From: Clostridia bacterium
GTDB taxonomy: Bacteria > Bacillota > Clostridia > Oscillospirales > Acutalibacteraceae
DNA: 64,000 nt
Direction of reading: 5' to 3'
Assembly (NCBI GenBank): GCA_017410195.1
Contig: JAFQRF010000023.1
Coordinates: 124,001 to 188,000, forward strand
In this document: piece after piece, positions 46,431-55,548 of the stretch
Position numbering within the stretch: the first letter of the stretch is position 1
How the letters are laid out: every line of letters starts with the position of its first letter
Made by a program: the position numbers and the translations under genes
The notes under the pieces: generated by a model
Database searches by the model: none
What the model was told of the DNA's origin: nothing
What the model saw: only the letters and a program-made list of their open reading frames with translations

Positions 46431-47153
46431 TTAAAGAAGAGCTGCTGCAGCTTCGTCAAGGAAGATAACAGCATCCTGATGCTGCTGGAGTACCGATGCC
46501 GGGCAATGAGGTGTAACAGGACCTTTAATCATAGCCTTAACCGCTTCAGCCTTTGATGCGCCGGTAGCAATAAGAACAATCTTCTTTGCCTTCATGATTG
46601 AGCCGATACCCATTGTCATTGCATAACGAGGCATGGGGATATCATCAAAATAAATTGAGTTAGCTTCAATTGTACTGTCGGTAAGCTTAATCTTATGGCT
46701 TTCACCTGTAAACTCATCTGCAGGCTCATTGAATGCAATATGACCGTTTCTGCCGATACCGAGAAGCTGAATGTCAATTCCGCCCTTAGAAGCAATATCA
46801 GCGGCATAACGTGCGCTTTCCGCTTCGGGGTCAGCAGCGTTGCCGTCAAGGAAGCCGACATTATCAAGATTGATATCAAGCTTTGAGAAAAGATTTTCGT
46901 TCATAAATGTATAGTAACTGTTTTTGTGATTCTTGGGAAGATCGCAGTATTCGTCGAGATTGAAGGTTTTTACATCCTTAAAGGACAGTTTTCCTGCAGC
47001 ATACTGCTCTGCAATATAATTATAGGTCGGCACGGGAGTTGCACCTGTTGCAAGGCCGAGAACGCATCCGGGATTTTCGCTTACAAAATCGCAGAAAAGC
47101 TTACCTGCTGCCTGACCGATTTCTGCTTCATTCTTAAAAATTCTGATATCCAT
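46431..47153 (-). CDS. nagB: Glucosamine-6-phosphate deaminase
   Basis: 240 residues. Blocks: LGLATGATPVPTYN (substrate loop), TFNLDEYCDLP with a catalytic Asp, GIGRNGHIAFNEPADEF with the His, and GASKAEAVKAMIKGPVTPHCPAS. It converts glucosamine-6-phosphate to fructose-6-phosphate and ammonia, linking amino sugars to glycolysis. nagA is not in the window. It follows the Gfo/Idh oxidoreductase by 14 bases, which suggests that enzyme also acts on an amino sugar or related compound. Confidence 0.95.
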   Translation of the reverse strand: MDIRIFKNEAEIGQAAGKLFCDFVSENPGCVLGLATGATPVPTYNYIAEQYAAGKLSFKDVKTFNLDEYCDLPKNHKNSYYTFMNENLFSKLDINLDNVGFLDGNAADPEAESARYAADIASKGGIDIQLLGIGRNGHIAFNEPADEFTGESHKIKLTDSTIEANSIYFDDIPMPRYAMTMGIGSIMKAKKIVLIATGASKAEAVKAMIKGPVTPHCPASVLQQHQDAVIFLDEAAAALL

Positions 47154-47167
47154 AATAATTACTCCTT

Positions 47168-48232
47168 TTATGAAATTCTAATTTCGCTGTGGCTGTCTGA
47201 TGAATCGTAAATCGCCTGAAGAATCTTTGAAGTTTCGACTGCGTAGTCAATATATTGTTGGTTTTTATCGCCCGTTTTTATACATCTGATAAAATCATTA
47301 ATTTCGTTTTCATACATAACGGTTTCTTTAGCGGCAACCTTTGTTTCGGTCAGCATACCGTTCTTAACAGACCAGATCTGGAAATCCGAGCAATACTGAA
47401 GTCTGATACCTGCTTTGTCGCCCATGAAATCGATGAACATTTCATCCTCACCGATATTCTGCGCCCATGCACCGTTAAAGCTGATAACAGGTCCTGTTGT
47501 ACGCACGAGACCGACAACAGAATCATCAACATCATAGGTGCCGTTCATATCGGCAGTTTCAGATGCCCACATGCCTGTATACACATAGTTTTTGATGTCT
47601 TTACCAAGCTTACAGAACGCCTCACCCGATGCCGAAATGGGCTTGGGATCACCGCAGCAATACATAATCAAATCAATAAAATGAACTCCCCAGTCAATAA
47701 GCGCGCCGCCGCCCGATTTAGCCTTGGTTGTGAAATCACCGCCTATACCGGGAATCGAACGGTGCTTACGGAAGGATGCGTAAACATGATAAACCTCACC
47801 GAGTTCACCATTTTCGATAAGCTCTCTGATTTTCATAACATAAGTATTAAATCTGTTAACAACACCGATGTTGAGAATCTTGCCGGTTTCATGAGCAACC
47901 TTCTGCATTTCGAGTGCTTCCGAAAGAATTCTTGCCGCCGGCTTTTCACACATTACATGCTTACCCGCTTTAAGAAAATCAATTGAAATGATCGAGTGAA
48001 AATCATTGTGTGTGCAAACGGAAACAGCATCGATTTCGGGATCGTTAAGAAAATCGTGATAATCAGCAACAGCGATACCGCAGCCGTATTTTTCAACACA
48101 CTTTTCCGCTCTTTCCGGGATAATATCACAGAAATATTTTATTTCTACCTCATCGTGTTTCATATAAGCGGGAATATGTGAAGCATTCGCAATATTTCCG
48201 CATCCGATAACCGCAACTTTAATTTTTGACAT
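47168..48232 (-). CDS. Gfo/Idh/MocA-family oxidoreductase
   Basis: 354 residues. N-terminal Rossmann fold with VAVIGCGNIANASHIPAY, AVSVCTHNDFHSII and the catalytic-region HVMCEKPAARIL. The C-terminal half holds GGGALIDWGVHFIDLIMYCCG. These enzymes oxidise or epimerise sugars and inositols with NAD(P). It is divergent from two sugar-isomerase-type genes and upstream of nagB, a context of carbohydrate catabolism. Ribosome binding site TAGGAGG. Confidence 0.9.
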   Translation of the reverse strand: MSKIKVAVIGCGNIANASHIPAYMKHDEVEIKYFCDIIPERAEKCVEKYGCGIAVADYHDFLNDPEIDAVSVCTHNDFHSIISIDFLKAGKHVMCEKPAARILSEALEMQKVAHETGKILNIGVVNRFNTYVMKIRELIENGELGEVYHVYASFRKHRSIPGIGGDFTTKAKSGGGALIDWGVHFIDLIMYCCGDPKPISASGEAFCKLGKDIKNYVYTGMWASETADMNGTYDVDDSVVGLVRTTGPVISFNGAWAQNIGEDEMFIDFMGDKAGIRLQYCSDFQIWSVKNGMLTETKVAAKETVMYENEINDFIRCIKTGDKNQQYIDYAVETSKILQAIYDSSDSHSEIRIS

Positions 48233-48322
48233 AGTATTAACCTCCTAATTAATAAGTATATATTTATACAAATAATAATATACCATAATTTTTAAAAAAG
48301 TAAAGTTAATTACAAAAAAAAC

Positions 48323-48351
48323 TTGCCAATTCATGCAATGTTTGATATCAT
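48323..48351 (+). promoter_or_regulatory. SigA-type promoter of the isomerase pair
   Basis: TTGCCA (48323-48328), 17-base spacer, TATCAT (48346-48351). A divergent TTTACT / TATATT pair for the oxidoreductase can be seen on the minus strand in the same AT-rich 160-base gap. Confidence 0.6.
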
Positions 48352-48393
48352 AAAATTAAACATAAAACATTTATACGCAAAGGAGTTTTCAAT

Positions 48394-49236
48394 ATGAGCA
48401 GATTTCCTATCGGTGTTATCATCGACAGTTTCAGAACAGACATCACAACAGCAGTAAAGAAAGCCGCATCAGTCGGTGCGCAGGGACTTCAGGTTTACGC
48501 TACCCGCGGTGAAATGTCACCCGAAAACATGACAGCATCAAAAATTGCTGATTTCAAAAAGCTTGTTGCGGATAACGGACTTGTTATCTCCGCTCTTTGC
48601 GGCGACCTTGGCGGCGGCGGATTCAGCTTTGCTGACAGAAATCCTGAAAAAATCGAAAAATCAAAGAGAATAATCGACCTTGCAAAAGAGCTTGATACAA
48701 ATGTTGTAACAACTCACATCGGCGTTGTTCCCGAAGATAAGAACCACGACAGATATAAGGTTATGCAGGAAGCATGCTTTGAGCTTTCAAGATATGCAGA
48801 CAGCATCGGTGCGCATTTCGCAATCGAAACAGGTCCCGAAACCTCGGCAGTTCTCAAAGAATTTCTTGATTCTCTCGGTTCAACGGGCGTAGGCGTTAAC
48901 CTTGACCCCGCAAATCTTGTTATGGTTACGGGCGATGATCCCGTAGGTGCTGTTTACAATCTTCAGAGATATATAGTTCACACCCATGCAAAAGACGGCA
49001 AGCAGATTTTCTTCAAAGACCCCGAAATTGTTTACGGACTTAAAAAGGATGTTATCATTACCGAGGACTCATTCCTTGAGGTTCCCCTCGGTGAAGGCAG
49101 CGTAAAATGGGTTGAATATCTCAATGCTCTCGAGGATATCGGCTATAAAGGCTTCCTGACAATCGAAAGAGAAGTCGGCGATGATCCCGAAAAAGATATC
49201 AGGGCTGCCGTCGAATTTCTTAAGAATCTTGGTTAA
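48394..49236 (+). CDS. Sugar phosphate isomerase/epimerase-like TIM-barrel protein (first)
   Basis: 280 residues of the AP-endonuclease 2/xylose-isomerase-like fold. Metal-type positions visible: THIGVVPED, FAIETGPE, NLDPANL, VHTHAKDG and TIEREVGDD. Related enzymes epimerise ketoses or open inositol derivatives; the substrate is unknown. First gene of a two-gene unit; the next gene encodes a paralogue 12 bases on. Confidence 0.85.
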   Translation: MSRFPIGVIIDSFRTDITTAVKKAASVGAQGLQVYATRGEMSPENMTASKIADFKKLVADNGLVISALCGDLGGGGFSFADRNPEKIEKSKRIIDLAKELDTNVVTTHIGVVPEDKNHDRYKVMQEACFELSRYADSIGAHFAIETGPETSAVLKEFLDSLGSTGVGVNLDPANLVMVTGDDPVGAVYNLQRYIVHTHAKDGKQIFFKDPEIVYGLKKDVIITEDSFLEVPLGEGSVKWVEYLNALEDIGYKGFLTIEREVGDDPEKDIRAAVEFLKNLG

Positions 49237-49248
49237 GGGTGAATAAAC

Positions 49249-50115
49249 ATGAAAATCGGAGTCAGCAGCTACAGCTTCCAACAGTTGATTTCTTCAGGAA
49301 AAGAAACTCAGCTGAGTATAATGAAAATAGCCAAAGAAATGGGCTTTGACGGTATTGAATTCATCGATCTCTCCCCCGAAAACGATATGAGCGAAACAGA
49401 ATACGCCTCGCTTCTCAGAGAAGAAAGCGAAAAGCTTTCACTTCCCATCACTGCATACACAATTTCTGCAAATCTTCTCAGCGATTCAGGACTTGACACC
49501 GAGGTTGAGCGCATCTGCCGCAAGGCTGATATTGCGGAAATACTCGGCGCAAAGGTTATGCGTCACGATGCGGCATGGGGAATGCCCGATTCGCTTAAAT
49601 CGAGCGCAGGCTTTGAGCAGATTCTTCCGACACTTGTGGAGGGCTGCAGAAGAGTTACCGAATACGCAAAAGAAAAAGATATCGTTACCTGCATTGAAAA
49701 TCATGGCTTTTTCTGCCAGGACAGCGAGCGCGTTGAAAAAATAATCACCGGTGTCGGTAATTCAAACTTCGGTGTACTGCTTGATATCGGTAACTTCTGC
49801 TGCGTTGATGAAAACAGCGCATCTGCAACCGGCAGACTCGCACGGTACATAAAACATATCCACGCAAAGGATTTCCACATCAAGAACGGCAACGGACTTA
49901 ATCCGGGCAAAGGCTTCTTCAAATCAAGAGGCGGAAATTATCTCAGAGGCTCAATAATCGGTCACGGAGATATTCCCGTTATGCAATGCATTTCAATTGC
50001 AAAAGCAGCAGGATATGACGGATATGTCAGCATGGAATTTGAAGGACTTGAAAACTGCCTTGACGGTATTGAAATCGGTCTTGAGAATCTTAAGAATATG
50101 CTTGAAATGATATAG
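49249..50115 (+). CDS. Sugar phosphate isomerase/epimerase-like TIM-barrel protein (second)
   Basis: 288 residues, same fold as its neighbour but clearly diverged. Opens KIGVSSYSFQQL, with later CIENHGFF, LLDIGNFCC, HIHAKDFH and VSMEFEGLE supplying the usual acidic and His metal ligands. Two adjacent paralogues suggest sequential or alternative steps in one pathway. Substrate unknown. Followed by a bidirectional terminator. Confidence 0.87.
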   Translation: MKIGVSSYSFQQLISSGKETQLSIMKIAKEMGFDGIEFIDLSPENDMSETEYASLLREESEKLSLPITAYTISANLLSDSGLDTEVERICRKADIAEILGAKVMRHDAAWGMPDSLKSSAGFEQILPTLVEGCRRVTEYAKEKDIVTCIENHGFFCQDSERVEKIITGVGNSNFGVLLDIGNFCCVDENSASATGRLARYIKHIHAKDFHIKNGNGLNPGKGFFKSRGGNYLRGSIIGHGDIPVMQCISIAKAAGYDGYVSMEFEGLENCLDGIEIGLENLKNMLEMI

Positions 50116-50119
50116 TAAT

Positions 50120-50148
50120 AAGGGGCTGCCACATACGGACAGCCCCTT
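50120..50148. terminator. Bidirectional terminator
   Basis: AAGGGGCTG / CAGCCCCTT stem between convergent genes, then TTAATTATTTATT. Confidence 0.8.
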
Positions 50149-50154
50149 AATTAT

Positions 50155-52002
50155 TTATTCGGGTATATATCTTTTGAAAGTCGGTACAATTTCACAAAGT
50201 TTTTTCTCAACGCTTAGAGGAGTTACTCCCTCTTTATTGACAAGCTTTTCAAGTTCATCAAGCTGAATTTTAAAGTTATCATGGTCCATAGCGATAGGCT
50301 TTCCGATAAAGATCTTTTCATTAAGGGTCTTTTTCAAACCTTCTTCGCTCATTAACAGCTCCTCATAAAGCTTTTCGCCGGGACGCAAACCGACATAACG
50401 GATATTGATATCTTTTCCGAGAACAAGACCCGAAAGGCTTATCATCTTCTTTGCAAGGTCGTCAATCTTAACGGGTTTACCCATATCAAGAACAAAAATT
50501 TCGCCGCCCTGCGCCATTGCGCCTGCCGTCAATACAAGCTGGCACGCTTCGGGAATGGTCATAAAATATCTTATCATTTCGGGGTGTGTAACCGTTACAT
50601 CACTCCTGCTTTCAATTTGCTTTTTGAAAAGAGGAATTACAGATCCGTTCGAACCGAGAACATTACCGAATCTGACGGCCGCAAAAACGGTATCGGAAGA
50701 AATACTGTCAACATACTGGATCAGCATTTCACAAACACGCTTTGTGGTACCCATTATATTTGTGGGATTTACAGCTTTATCGGTTGAAATAAGAATAAAT
50801 TTCTTAACCTTGTTATTCTTTGCTGCAAAAGCGGTGTTAAATGTTCCGAAAACATTGTTTTTAACCGCTTCATCGGGAACCGTTTCCATAAGAGGAACAT
50901 GCTTATGTGCCGCAGCATGAAAAACAACATCCGGCCTTTCTTCAGCAAAAATGCTGTTGATTTTTTTATAGTCGCATACCGTTGAAATGTAAACCTGCAA
51001 GTCAAGAGTGTCTTTATATTTCTGAATCAATTCCTGCTGAATATCATAAGCATTATTTTCGTATATATCAATAATTATAAGCCTTTTAGGAGAGTGAGCG
51101 GCTATTCTGCGGCAAAGTTCTGAACCGATTGAACCGCCGCCGCCCGTTATCGCTATTGTTTTATCTTTAACAAACGAAAGAATATTTTTATCCGCAATAT
51201 CTATAGGTTCTCTTCCGAGAAGCTCATCGGGTGTTATGTCCCTGACCTTGCCGATGAAATCATTTTCTTCAAAAATATCGGTGAGATAAGGAAGAATTTT
51301 TACTGTGCAAGTCGTTTTGGCACATTCTTCCAATATGTACGAACGCTGTTCATTGGTAGCTGAAGGAATTGCAATATAGACAGTTTCTATTTCATTTTCA
51401 TCGCATATTCTTTTTATATCTTTAATTCTGCCAAGAACCCTGACACCGTCAATGCTTCTGTTCAGCTTCTGAAGATCATCATCTGCAAAAGCTATCGGAT
51501 TAAGGCCGCAGGCAGGATGTGCCAGTATTTCGCCGAGCATTCTTGACCCTGCCTCACCCGCGCCGACAATGAGAAGACGTTTTCCGTTTTCGTTCATCTT
51601 ACGGTTATTGAAAACTTCTCTGTAAATAATTCTTGAAAAAACAAGAAGTAAAGATGAAACCAATGCCGCAAAAACACAATAAATAACCGGTACCGCATCG
51701 TAATAAACATTAAGAATTAAGCATGATATTGCCCCTCCGAGAAGAGAAACGAGAAATACCTTCAGATAATCTCTGCCTCCAGAATACCGCCATATAACTC
51801 TGTTAACCTTAAACAACAGAAAGCAGAATAAATAAACCGATATTACCACCGCAAGCCCTGCAGCATAGCAGTAAAACGGGAGCAATTTTTTTCCCGAAAA
51901 GGTATCAAACAACAGAACAAATATATATACTGCACCGATAACCGACATATCGATGAGATACAAAATCAGATCTCTGTTCAGAAATCTGCCGCTTTTTTTC
52001 AT
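50155..52002 (-). CDS. CapD/WbpM-type nucleotide-sugar 4,6-dehydratase, membrane-anchored
   Basis: 615 residues. Four hydrophobic helices in the first ~130 residues, then a first Rossmann domain (LLIVGAGEAGSRML) and a second, catalytic one (IAITGGGGSIGSELCRRI, about residues 288-305) with later AAAHKHVPLM. Full-length members of this family (CapD, WbpM, PglF) convert UDP-GlcNAc to 4-keto-6-deoxy sugars for capsule or glycan. ATG 52002 is chosen (AAGG at seven bases). It may supply a precursor for the polysaccharide locus at 58-64 kb. Confidence 0.92.
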   Translation of the reverse strand: MKKSGRFLNRDLILYLIDMSVIGAVYIFVLLFDTFSGKKLLPFYCYAAGLAVVISVYLFCFLLFKVNRVIWRYSGGRDYLKVFLVSLLGGAISCLILNVYYDAVPVIYCVFAALVSSLLLVFSRIIYREVFNNRKMNENGKRLLIVGAGEAGSRMLGEILAHPACGLNPIAFADDDLQKLNRSIDGVRVLGRIKDIKRICDENEIETVYIAIPSATNEQRSYILEECAKTTCTVKILPYLTDIFEENDFIGKVRDITPDELLGREPIDIADKNILSFVKDKTIAITGGGGSIGSELCRRIAAHSPKRLIIIDIYENNAYDIQQELIQKYKDTLDLQVYISTVCDYKKINSIFAEERPDVVFHAAAHKHVPLMETVPDEAVKNNVFGTFNTAFAAKNNKVKKFILISTDKAVNPTNIMGTTKRVCEMLIQYVDSISSDTVFAAVRFGNVLGSNGSVIPLFKKQIESRSDVTVTHPEMIRYFMTIPEACQLVLTAGAMAQGGEIFVLDMGKPVKIDDLAKKMISLSGLVLGKDINIRYVGLRPGEKLYEELLMSEEGLKKTLNEKIFIGKPIAMDHDNFKIQLDELEKLVNKEGVTPLSVEKKLCEIVPTFKRYIPE

Positions 52003-52073
52003 ACCCAAGCCTTCATTCCATAAATAAAATTTGTTACATTAATTAATAAATATATCATAATATTACTTTATTG

Positions 52074-53534
52074 TCAAACCGAAGCAAGCTCTTTCTTTGC
52101 CCTTTCAACCTCTTCGGAACGTCTTTTTCTGAGTTCCTCTTCAATGAATTTTCTTTCATCTTTATCATCTTTAACAAAGATAATAACAGCAAGATAAAGG
52201 ACCGCACCGACAATGGGACCGAGGATAAACATCGGCCACTGCCATTTCATAAACACAGCGTTCTGAGCGGTCATTGCAAGGTTCTGATTATATCCGACGA
52301 GAGTAAGCAATTTACCGTTGATGAAGAGCGCAATCGCATCGCCGACCTTCGTTGCAAAATTTTGCATAGAGAAGGTGATTCCCTCGGTGCGCTTACCTGT
52401 CTTATATTCAACATGGTCTATCGAATCGCTCATAAGGGAACGGTGGGCAATATTAACCATGGATGCGGGAATACTCTGAAGTCCCATAAGAACAGCGACA
52501 ATCACTATATTCCATATATTTTTGAAGCCGACAAAATACGATATAATTCTCAGTACTATTGAAGAAACCTGAGCAAGAATAAGAACCCTTTTCATGCCGC
52601 CGACTTTGTCAACTATTTTGGTTGCGGCGAACTGCGCAAAAGTACCGGGTGCACCGGTAAGCAAGCCGTAAACAAACTGAGTTGTACCGCCGCCGATTTC
52701 CGTACCGCCAATCTTATAGGAAACCTGGCTTTCAAAGAAATATGCCCAAGGAACGGAAAGCTTGATATATTCAAGAATTCTTGCAAGCGAAATAAGCAGC
52801 ATTGTCTTGTTATGCCGCAGAACAAAAATCGCTTCAAACAGGCTCTCTTTTTCTTTTTTCTCACTTTTGACCGATTCCTGCATTTTATATGCCGACATCG
52901 AAATAAGCTGACCGCCGAGTCCGAGAACCAATGCCGCACCGAAGAAAAAAGATTTATCCGTTGCACCGAAATTATTGATTGCAATATCCTTCACAAGGGG
53001 TACAAGACCGGCAAGTGCGCCGCCTGCCGTAACACCGATTGCAGTCCATTGGGCCGCCCTTGCACGTTCCTCGGAGCGCGGTGAACTCAGCGCAAGCATT
53101 CCCCAAAGAGCGACATCCTGCATCGAATAAACCAAATCCCACATCAGATAGAGAACAAGAACATACAAAATTGCCTTTTCTCCGCCGAAATTCCAATCCT
53201 TAAACATAAGCAGGCTGATAACGCCTATGATTGCAGGGAGATAAATCAAATAAGGACGAAGCTTTTCACCGGTTTTTTTGAATGTATGTCTGTCAATGAG
53301 AGCACCGATAATCGGGTCATTGATTGAGTCCCACAATCTGCTTATACCCGTTATCAATCCGACCGCATCGGCACTTATTTTCAACACATTGTTGCAAAAA
53401 TAGAACAACCAGCCGTTAATGAAACCATAGTTCATATTCTGACCTGCAATACCTGCAGAATATGCAAACAGATTTCGGTTGGGTATTGCTCCATTCGTTT
53501 TTACATCAGACGCACTTGAAGTTTCTTTGCTCAT
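52074..53534 (-). CDS. GPH-family (glycoside-pentoside-hexuronide) sugar transporter
   Basis: 486 residues, about 12 hydrophobic helices. The early loop ISRLWDSINDPIIGALIDRH, with its DxxxDPxxG pattern, marks the GPH cation symporters of the MFS. The C-terminus is charged (ERKFIEEELRKRRSEEVERA). Substrate unknown. ATG 53534 is preceded by AAGGGAGG. Monocistronic with promoter 53560-53588. Confidence 0.9.
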   Translation of the reverse strand: MSKETSSASDVKTNGAIPNRNLFAYSAGIAGQNMNYGFINGWLFYFCNNVLKISADAVGLITGISRLWDSINDPIIGALIDRHTFKKTGEKLRPYLIYLPAIIGVISLLMFKDWNFGGEKAILYVLVLYLMWDLVYSMQDVALWGMLALSSPRSEERARAAQWTAIGVTAGGALAGLVPLVKDIAINNFGATDKSFFFGAALVLGLGGQLISMSAYKMQESVKSEKKEKESLFEAIFVLRHNKTMLLISLARILEYIKLSVPWAYFFESQVSYKIGGTEIGGGTTQFVYGLLTGAPGTFAQFAATKIVDKVGGMKRVLILAQVSSIVLRIISYFVGFKNIWNIVIVAVLMGLQSIPASMVNIAHRSLMSDSIDHVEYKTGKRTEGITFSMQNFATKVGDAIALFINGKLLTLVGYNQNLAMTAQNAVFMKWQWPMFILGPIVGAVLYLAVIIFVKDDKDERKFIEEELRKRRSEEVERAKKELASV

Positions 53535-53559
53535 ATTCAGACCTCCCTTATTTGAATTT

Positions 53560-53588
53560 ATTATAACATATAATGTAAATAAAAGCAA
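53560..53588 (-). promoter_or_regulatory. SigA-type promoter of the GPH transporter gene
   Basis: Minus strand TTGCTT (53583-53588), 17-base spacer, TATAAT (53560-53565). A TTGACA a little upstream could serve an overlapping promoter. Confidence 0.6.
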
Positions 53589-53701
53589 CAATGTCAAATT
53601 TTATATATTTAACACGCATATAAAATGAGTCAAACCGCAAAATATATTACATTTCACCAATCTTCTGTACAATATTTAGAAAATTCTTAATAATTTAACC
53701 C

Positions 53702-53730
53702 TTGATTTTTAGAATTTGAAATGTTAAAAT
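53702..53730 (+). promoter_or_regulatory. SigA-type promoter of the acyl-CoA ligase gene
   Basis: TTGATT (53702-53707), 17-base spacer, TAAAAT (53725-53730). Confidence 0.65.
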
Positions 53731-53775
53731 ACCAACTGTTTTGTGCATATAATGAAAAAATGGGGTGTTTATCTT

Positions 53776-55491
53776 TTGACTAAAACATTTTATGATGTCA
53801 GACAGATTAAAGATTTAAGAGATTTGATAACACAGAGCGCCAAGCTCTACAGCGACAGACCCGCTTTCGACGTTAAAACGAGCGAAGGCGATCTTTATGA
53901 AATCACATACAAAACCTACTTTGAACAGATTCAGGCACTCGGAACAGCTCTTACCGATATGGGACTTACCGGAGAAAAAATCGCTGTCGGCGGCGATAAC
54001 TGCTATCAGTGGTGCCTTTCATATATGGCAACCGTAACCGGTGTCGGCGTTATTGTTCCCGTTGATAAGGAGCTTCTTTTTGATGATATAAATAATATCC
54101 TCAACACAGCCGACGTTAAACTTTTCTTCTGCGACAAGAAAATAGCAAGAAAGCTCAACGCAAGAAAGGACGAGCTGAAGAAAGACCTTATTATTGTTGC
54201 GATGAACTGCAAAAAAGAAGAGGGCATTCTTCATGTTGATGACCTTGTTGAAAAAGGTAAGGAACTTCTTGCAAGCGGTGATAAGCGTTATCTCAACGCT
54301 GAAATAGACCCCGAAAAAATGTGTTCACTTCTTTTCACTTCGGGTACAACCGGCATGTCAAAGGGTGTTATGCTCTGCCACAGAAACTTCTGCTATGAAG
54401 TTATGTCGGCAATGAGCGTTATCAAAATTTCACCCGACGACTGCGGAATCTCAATGCTCCCCCTTCACCACACATATGAAAGCACAATTATTCTTTTCTT
54501 TGCTCCCTATTGCGGTGCAAAAGTAACCTTCTGCGACGGCTTTAAGTATGTTCTCAAAAACATGAAGGAATTCAATCCCTCTGTTTTCGTTGCCGTTCCT
54601 CTTCTTCTTGAAACAGTTCACAGAAGACTTATGAAGGCTATCAAAAACAAGCCTCACGGCGAAACGCTTTTCAAGGTAGGCAAGGTTCTTGTTAAGGCGG
54701 CAGCAAAGGTCGGCATAGACCTCAAGAAGGTATTTTTCAAAGAAATTATCGACACATTCGGCGGCAACATGCGACTCATCATCTGCGGCGCTGCACCCAT
54801 TAACCCCCAGATTCTCAAGGATTTTGAAGCATTCGGCATTCAGATTATCTTCGGCTACGGCCTTACTGAATGCGCTCCCCTTGCAATTATTAACCACGAT
54901 AAGCTTCATATGGCTGAATCGGTCGGTGAACCCATTCCCGGCAGCGAAGCAAAGATTCTCAACCCCGACCCCGAAACGGGCGTAGGCGAAATCTGCGTAA
55001 GAGGCGGCATGGTTATGCTCGGCTATTACAATAACCCCGAAGAAACAGCAAAGGTTATTGATGAAGACGGTTGGTTCCACACAGGTGACCTCGGTTATGT
55101 TGACAAGCAGGGCCATTACTATATCTCGGGCAGAAGCAAGAACGTTATCGTTACCAGCAACGGTAAAAACATCTATCCCGAAGAGCTTGAATCTCATCTC
55201 AGCACGGATACAAGAGCCGGCGAAAGCCTTGTTATCGGTGATGAAAACAAGAAGGGCGAAACAATCGTTGCCGCAAGAATTTTCCCCAACTTTGAGGAAA
55301 TGAAAGACAGATACGGCAAGGATGCCGACGAATATACAGACGAAGAACTGCACGACATCATGGACGAGGTTGTTCAGTCCGTCAACGAAAAGCTTCCCCC
55401 CTATAAGAGAATCGTTGACTTCAAAATCAGACGCACAGAATTCGTCAAGAACACAACCTCAAAAATCATGCGTCACAAGAATAAAGACTAA
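53776..55491 (+). CDS. AMP-forming long-chain acyl-CoA ligase
   Basis: 571 residues. ANL-superfamily motifs: SLLFTSGTTGMSKGVMLCHR (P-loop, about residues 193-212), FGYGLTECAP, DGWFHTGDLGY and the hinge and lysine region SGRSKNVIVTSNGKNIYPEE. It activates a fatty acid to acyl-AMP then acyl-CoA. TTG 53776 is preferred: GGGGTG lies nine bases upstream and the product opens TKTFYDVRQIKDLRD, as typical relatives do. Earlier in-frame starts at 53743-53752 lack a site. Many CCC codons suggest strong expression. Confidence 0.93.
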   Translation: MTKTFYDVRQIKDLRDLITQSAKLYSDRPAFDVKTSEGDLYEITYKTYFEQIQALGTALTDMGLTGEKIAVGGDNCYQWCLSYMATVTGVGVIVPVDKELLFDDINNILNTADVKLFFCDKKIARKLNARKDELKKDLIIVAMNCKKEEGILHVDDLVEKGKELLASGDKRYLNAEIDPEKMCSLLFTSGTTGMSKGVMLCHRNFCYEVMSAMSVIKISPDDCGISMLPLHHTYESTIILFFAPYCGAKVTFCDGFKYVLKNMKEFNPSVFVAVPLLLETVHRRLMKAIKNKPHGETLFKVGKVLVKAAAKVGIDLKKVFFKEIIDTFGGNMRLIICGAAPINPQILKDFEAFGIQIIFGYGLTECAPLAIINHDKLHMAESVGEPIPGSEAKILNPDPETGVGEICVRGGMVMLGYYNNPEETAKVIDEDGWFHTGDLGYVDKQGHYYISGRSKNVIVTSNGKNIYPEELESHLSTDTRAGESLVIGDENKKGETIVAARIFPNFEEMKDRYGKDADEYTDEELHDIMDEVVQSVNEKLPPYKRIVDFKIRRTEFVKNTTSKIMRHKNKD

Positions 55492-55548
55492 TTATTCAGC
55501 CGTGCATTCTTATGAGTGCACGGCAATCATATTTAAAGGAGGAAATTT

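Noticed and set aside
47255..47986. 243-codon plus-strand frame
   Set aside because: Antisense to the Gfo/Idh oxidoreductase gene, with no supporting start site.
54451..55353. 300-codon frame on the minus strand
   Set aside because: Antisense to the acyl-CoA ligase gene, which has clear motifs; the frame is a by-product of its codon use.
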